From positions 1-13,129 of the forward strand of contig JAYFRE010000161.1 in assembly GCA_034926235.1 (NCBI GenBank): a DNA stretch of 13,129 bases. The letters are read 5' to 3'. Position numbers and translations under genes: made by a program. The notes under the pieces are model-generated. The model saw only the letters and a list, made by a program, of their open reading frames with translations, ran no database searches and was not told where the DNA came from. Within the stretch, counting starts at the first letter, position 1. Each line of letters begins with the position of its first letter. Origin of the DNA: JAYFRE01 sp034926235. Its GTDB lineage: Bacteria > Pseudomonadota > Alphaproteobacteria > Rhodospirillales > Magnetospirillaceae. This document shows, piece by piece, positions 11,799 to 13,129 of the stretch.

Positions 11799-13112
11799 TC
11801 ACAGGATGAATTTGGACAGATCGGCGTTCTTGGCCAACTCGCCGACCCGCTCGCGCACCATCGCCGCGTCGATGACGATGGTCGTGCCGGCCTGGTCGGT
11901 GGCGGTGAAGCTGATTTGTTCCAAAAGCCGCTCCATTACGGTGTGCAGCCGGCGTGCGCCGATATTCTCGACCCCGCGATTGATCTCGGCGGCCAGATCG
12001 GCCAGCGCGGCGATGGAATCGGGGGTGAAATCCAGCGTCACATCCTCGGTCGCCAGCAACGCCTTGTATTGCTTGATCAGGCTGGCTTCCGGTTCGGTCA
12101 GGATGCGCACGAAATCGTCGCGGGTCAGCGCCTTCAGCTCAACCCGGATCGGCAGCCGGCCTTGCAGTTCGGGCAAAAGGTCCGACGGCTTGGCGATATG
12201 GAATGCGCCCGACGCGATGAACAGGATGTGGTCGGTTTTGACCGGTCCGTGCTTGGTGTTGACCGTGGTGCCCTCGATCAGGGGCAAAAGGTCGCGCTGC
12301 ACACCTTCGCGGCTGACATCGCCGCCGCGATATTCGCCCGACCGGGCGCAGATCTTGTCGATCTCGTCCAGAAAGACGATGCCGTTGTCCTCAACCGCGC
12401 GGATGGCTTCCTTGGTCACTTTTTCGGGGTCCAGGAGCTTGTCGCTCTCCTCGGCCACAAGAACGACGTAGGATTCCTCGACCGTCATCTTGCGCGGTTT
12501 TGTCCGCGTGCCGAACGCCTTGCCGAACATGTCGTTCAGATTGAGCATGCCCATCTGTGCGCCGGGCATGCCCGGAATGTCGAAGGTCGGCAGGCCGCCG
12601 CCGGCATCCACCACCTGAATTTCGATCTCGCGCGTGTTGAGCTCGCCTTCGCGTAGCATCTTGCGGAATTTCTGGCGGGTTTCGGCCGATGCGTTCTCGC
12701 CTACCAGCGCGTCAAGAACCCGTTCCTCGGCGGCCAACTCGGCTTTGGGTGTCACCTGGCGGCGCAACCGGTCGCGCGTCATGGTGATCGCGGATTCGAC
12801 CAGGTCGCGCACGATCTGTTCGACATCACGCCCGACATAGCCGACCTCGGTGAATTTGGTCGCCTCGACCTTGAGGAAGGGAGCCTGGGCCAGACGGGCC
12901 AGCCGCCGGGCGATCTCGGTCTTGCCGACGCCAGTCGGGCCGATCATCAGGATGTTCTTGGGCAGAACTTCCTCGCGCAGGGAATCCGGCAATTGCTGGC
13001 GCCGCCAGCGGTTGCGGAGCGCGATAGCGACGGCGCGCTTGGCGTCGTCCTGGCCGACGATGAAACGATCGAGTTCCGAGACGATCTCGCGTGGGGAAAA
13101 GGCGGCGCTCAT
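11799..13112 (-). CDS. hslU: ATP-dependent protease ATPase subunit HslU
   Basis: HslU is an AAA+ hexamer that unfolds proteins and feeds them to the HslV peptidase. The 437 residues fit the family. Seen in order: N-terminal SPREIVSELDRFIVGQDDAK (6-25), Walker A GPTGVGKT (58-65), pore loop GYVG (91-94), the inserted I-domain (about 110-240, with glycine- and methionine-rich GGGLPTFDIPGMPGAQMGML), Walker B IVFLDEIDK (245-253), arginine finger region ELQGRLPIR (315-323), sensor-2 NIGARRLHT (383-391) and the C-terminal DLSKFIL, which docks into HslV. The start ATG at 13112 has GGAAAA upstream. hslV normally precedes it in the same operon and should lie just outside the right edge. It reads towards the predicted origin, against most right-arm genes. 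Confidence 0.97.
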   Translation of the reverse strand: MSAAFSPREIVSELDRFIVGQDDAKRAVAIALRNRWRRQQLPDSLREEVLPKNILMIGPTGVGKTEIARRLARLAQAPFLKVEATKFTEVGYVGRDVEQIVRDLVESAITMTRDRLRRQVTPKAELAAEERVLDALVGENASAETRQKFRKMLREGELNTREIEIQVVDAGGGLPTFDIPGMPGAQMGMLNLNDMFGKAFGTRTKPRKMTVEESYVVLVAEESDKLLDPEKVTKEAIRAVEDNGIVFLDEIDKICARSGEYRGGDVSREGVQRDLLPLIEGTTVNTKHGPVKTDHILFIASGAFHIAKPSDLLPELQGRLPIRVELKALTRDDFVRILTEPEASLIKQYKALLATEDVTLDFTPDSIAALADLAAEINRGVENIGARRLHTVMERLLEQISFTATDQAGTTIVIDAAMVRERVGELAKNADLSKFIL

Positions 13113-13129
13113 AGGTTTTCCACGATAAC
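13113..13129 (-). promoter_or_regulatory. hslU ribosome-binding region / probable hslV-hslU spacer
   Basis: Only 17 bp are visible. On the minus strand they read GTTATCGTGGAAAACCT before the ATG; GTGGAAAA is the best Shine-Dalgarno candidate. Confidence 0.4.

Noticed and set aside
11916..12656. Plus-strand open frame of 246 codons inside hslU
   Set aside because: It is antisense to HslU, whose motifs are all intact; no independent start signal.
13116..13124. TTTTCCACG at the hslU leader as a DnaA box
   Set aside because: Two mismatches, isolated, and better explained as the hslU ribosome-binding region.
1..13129. tRNA, rRNA, CRISPR array, insertion sequence or phage gene
   Set aside because: I saw no cloverleaf, repeat-spacer pattern, transposase or integrase in either strand; this is by eye, and a covariance-model scan would be decisive.

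Overview
This is a chromosomal window from an alphaproteobacterium, most likely of the Rhodospirillales type. It carries the replication-origin neighbourhood of that class. Gene content and order (rho, hemH, hemE | origin | ppsR, maf, aroE, coaE, dnaQ, then secB/fxsA facing a Tim44-like gene, mltA, an smr gene and hslU) match the hemE-side origin region known from Caulobacter and relatives. The genus cannot be read from the sequence. The right side is visibly richer in GC than the hemH/hemE side and the origin.

Left arm (1-3580, minus strand). The window opens with a 50-bp perfect palindrome whose centre is a perfect 16-bp parS site, the ParB-binding centromere. Then come rho (transcription termination factor), hemH (ferrochelatase) and hemE (uroporphyrinogen decarboxylase). 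hemE and hemH overlap by 4 bp.

Origin (3581-4002). This 422-bp gap between divergent hemE and ppsR has one perfect DnaA box, one box matching the relaxed consensus, three one-mismatch boxes and an AT-rich block with small palindromes. I call it the likely oriC.

Right arm (4003-13129). A plus-strand run follows: ppsR (PPDK/PEP-synthase regulator), maf (YceF-type nucleotide pyrophosphatase), aroE (shikimate dehydrogenase), coaE (dephospho-CoA kinase) and dnaQ (DNA polymerase III epsilon). The genes overlap or nearly touch, so this is probably one operon. It ends at a hairpin shared with convergent secB. fxsA-secB (minus) and tim44-mltA-unknown membrane protein-smr (plus) diverge from a 97-bp spacer. 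The second set is chained by two ATGA overlaps and ends in a cluster of hairpins facing convergent hslU, whose partner hslV should lie just beyond the right edge.

Almost every gene is a conserved housekeeping gene. The less explained parts are the long parS palindrome, the layout of the origin, and the 148-residue membrane protein between mltA and smr. I saw no mobile element, CRISPR array, RNA gene or phage gene. Catalytic and motif assignments come from memory of the families, not from alignments.
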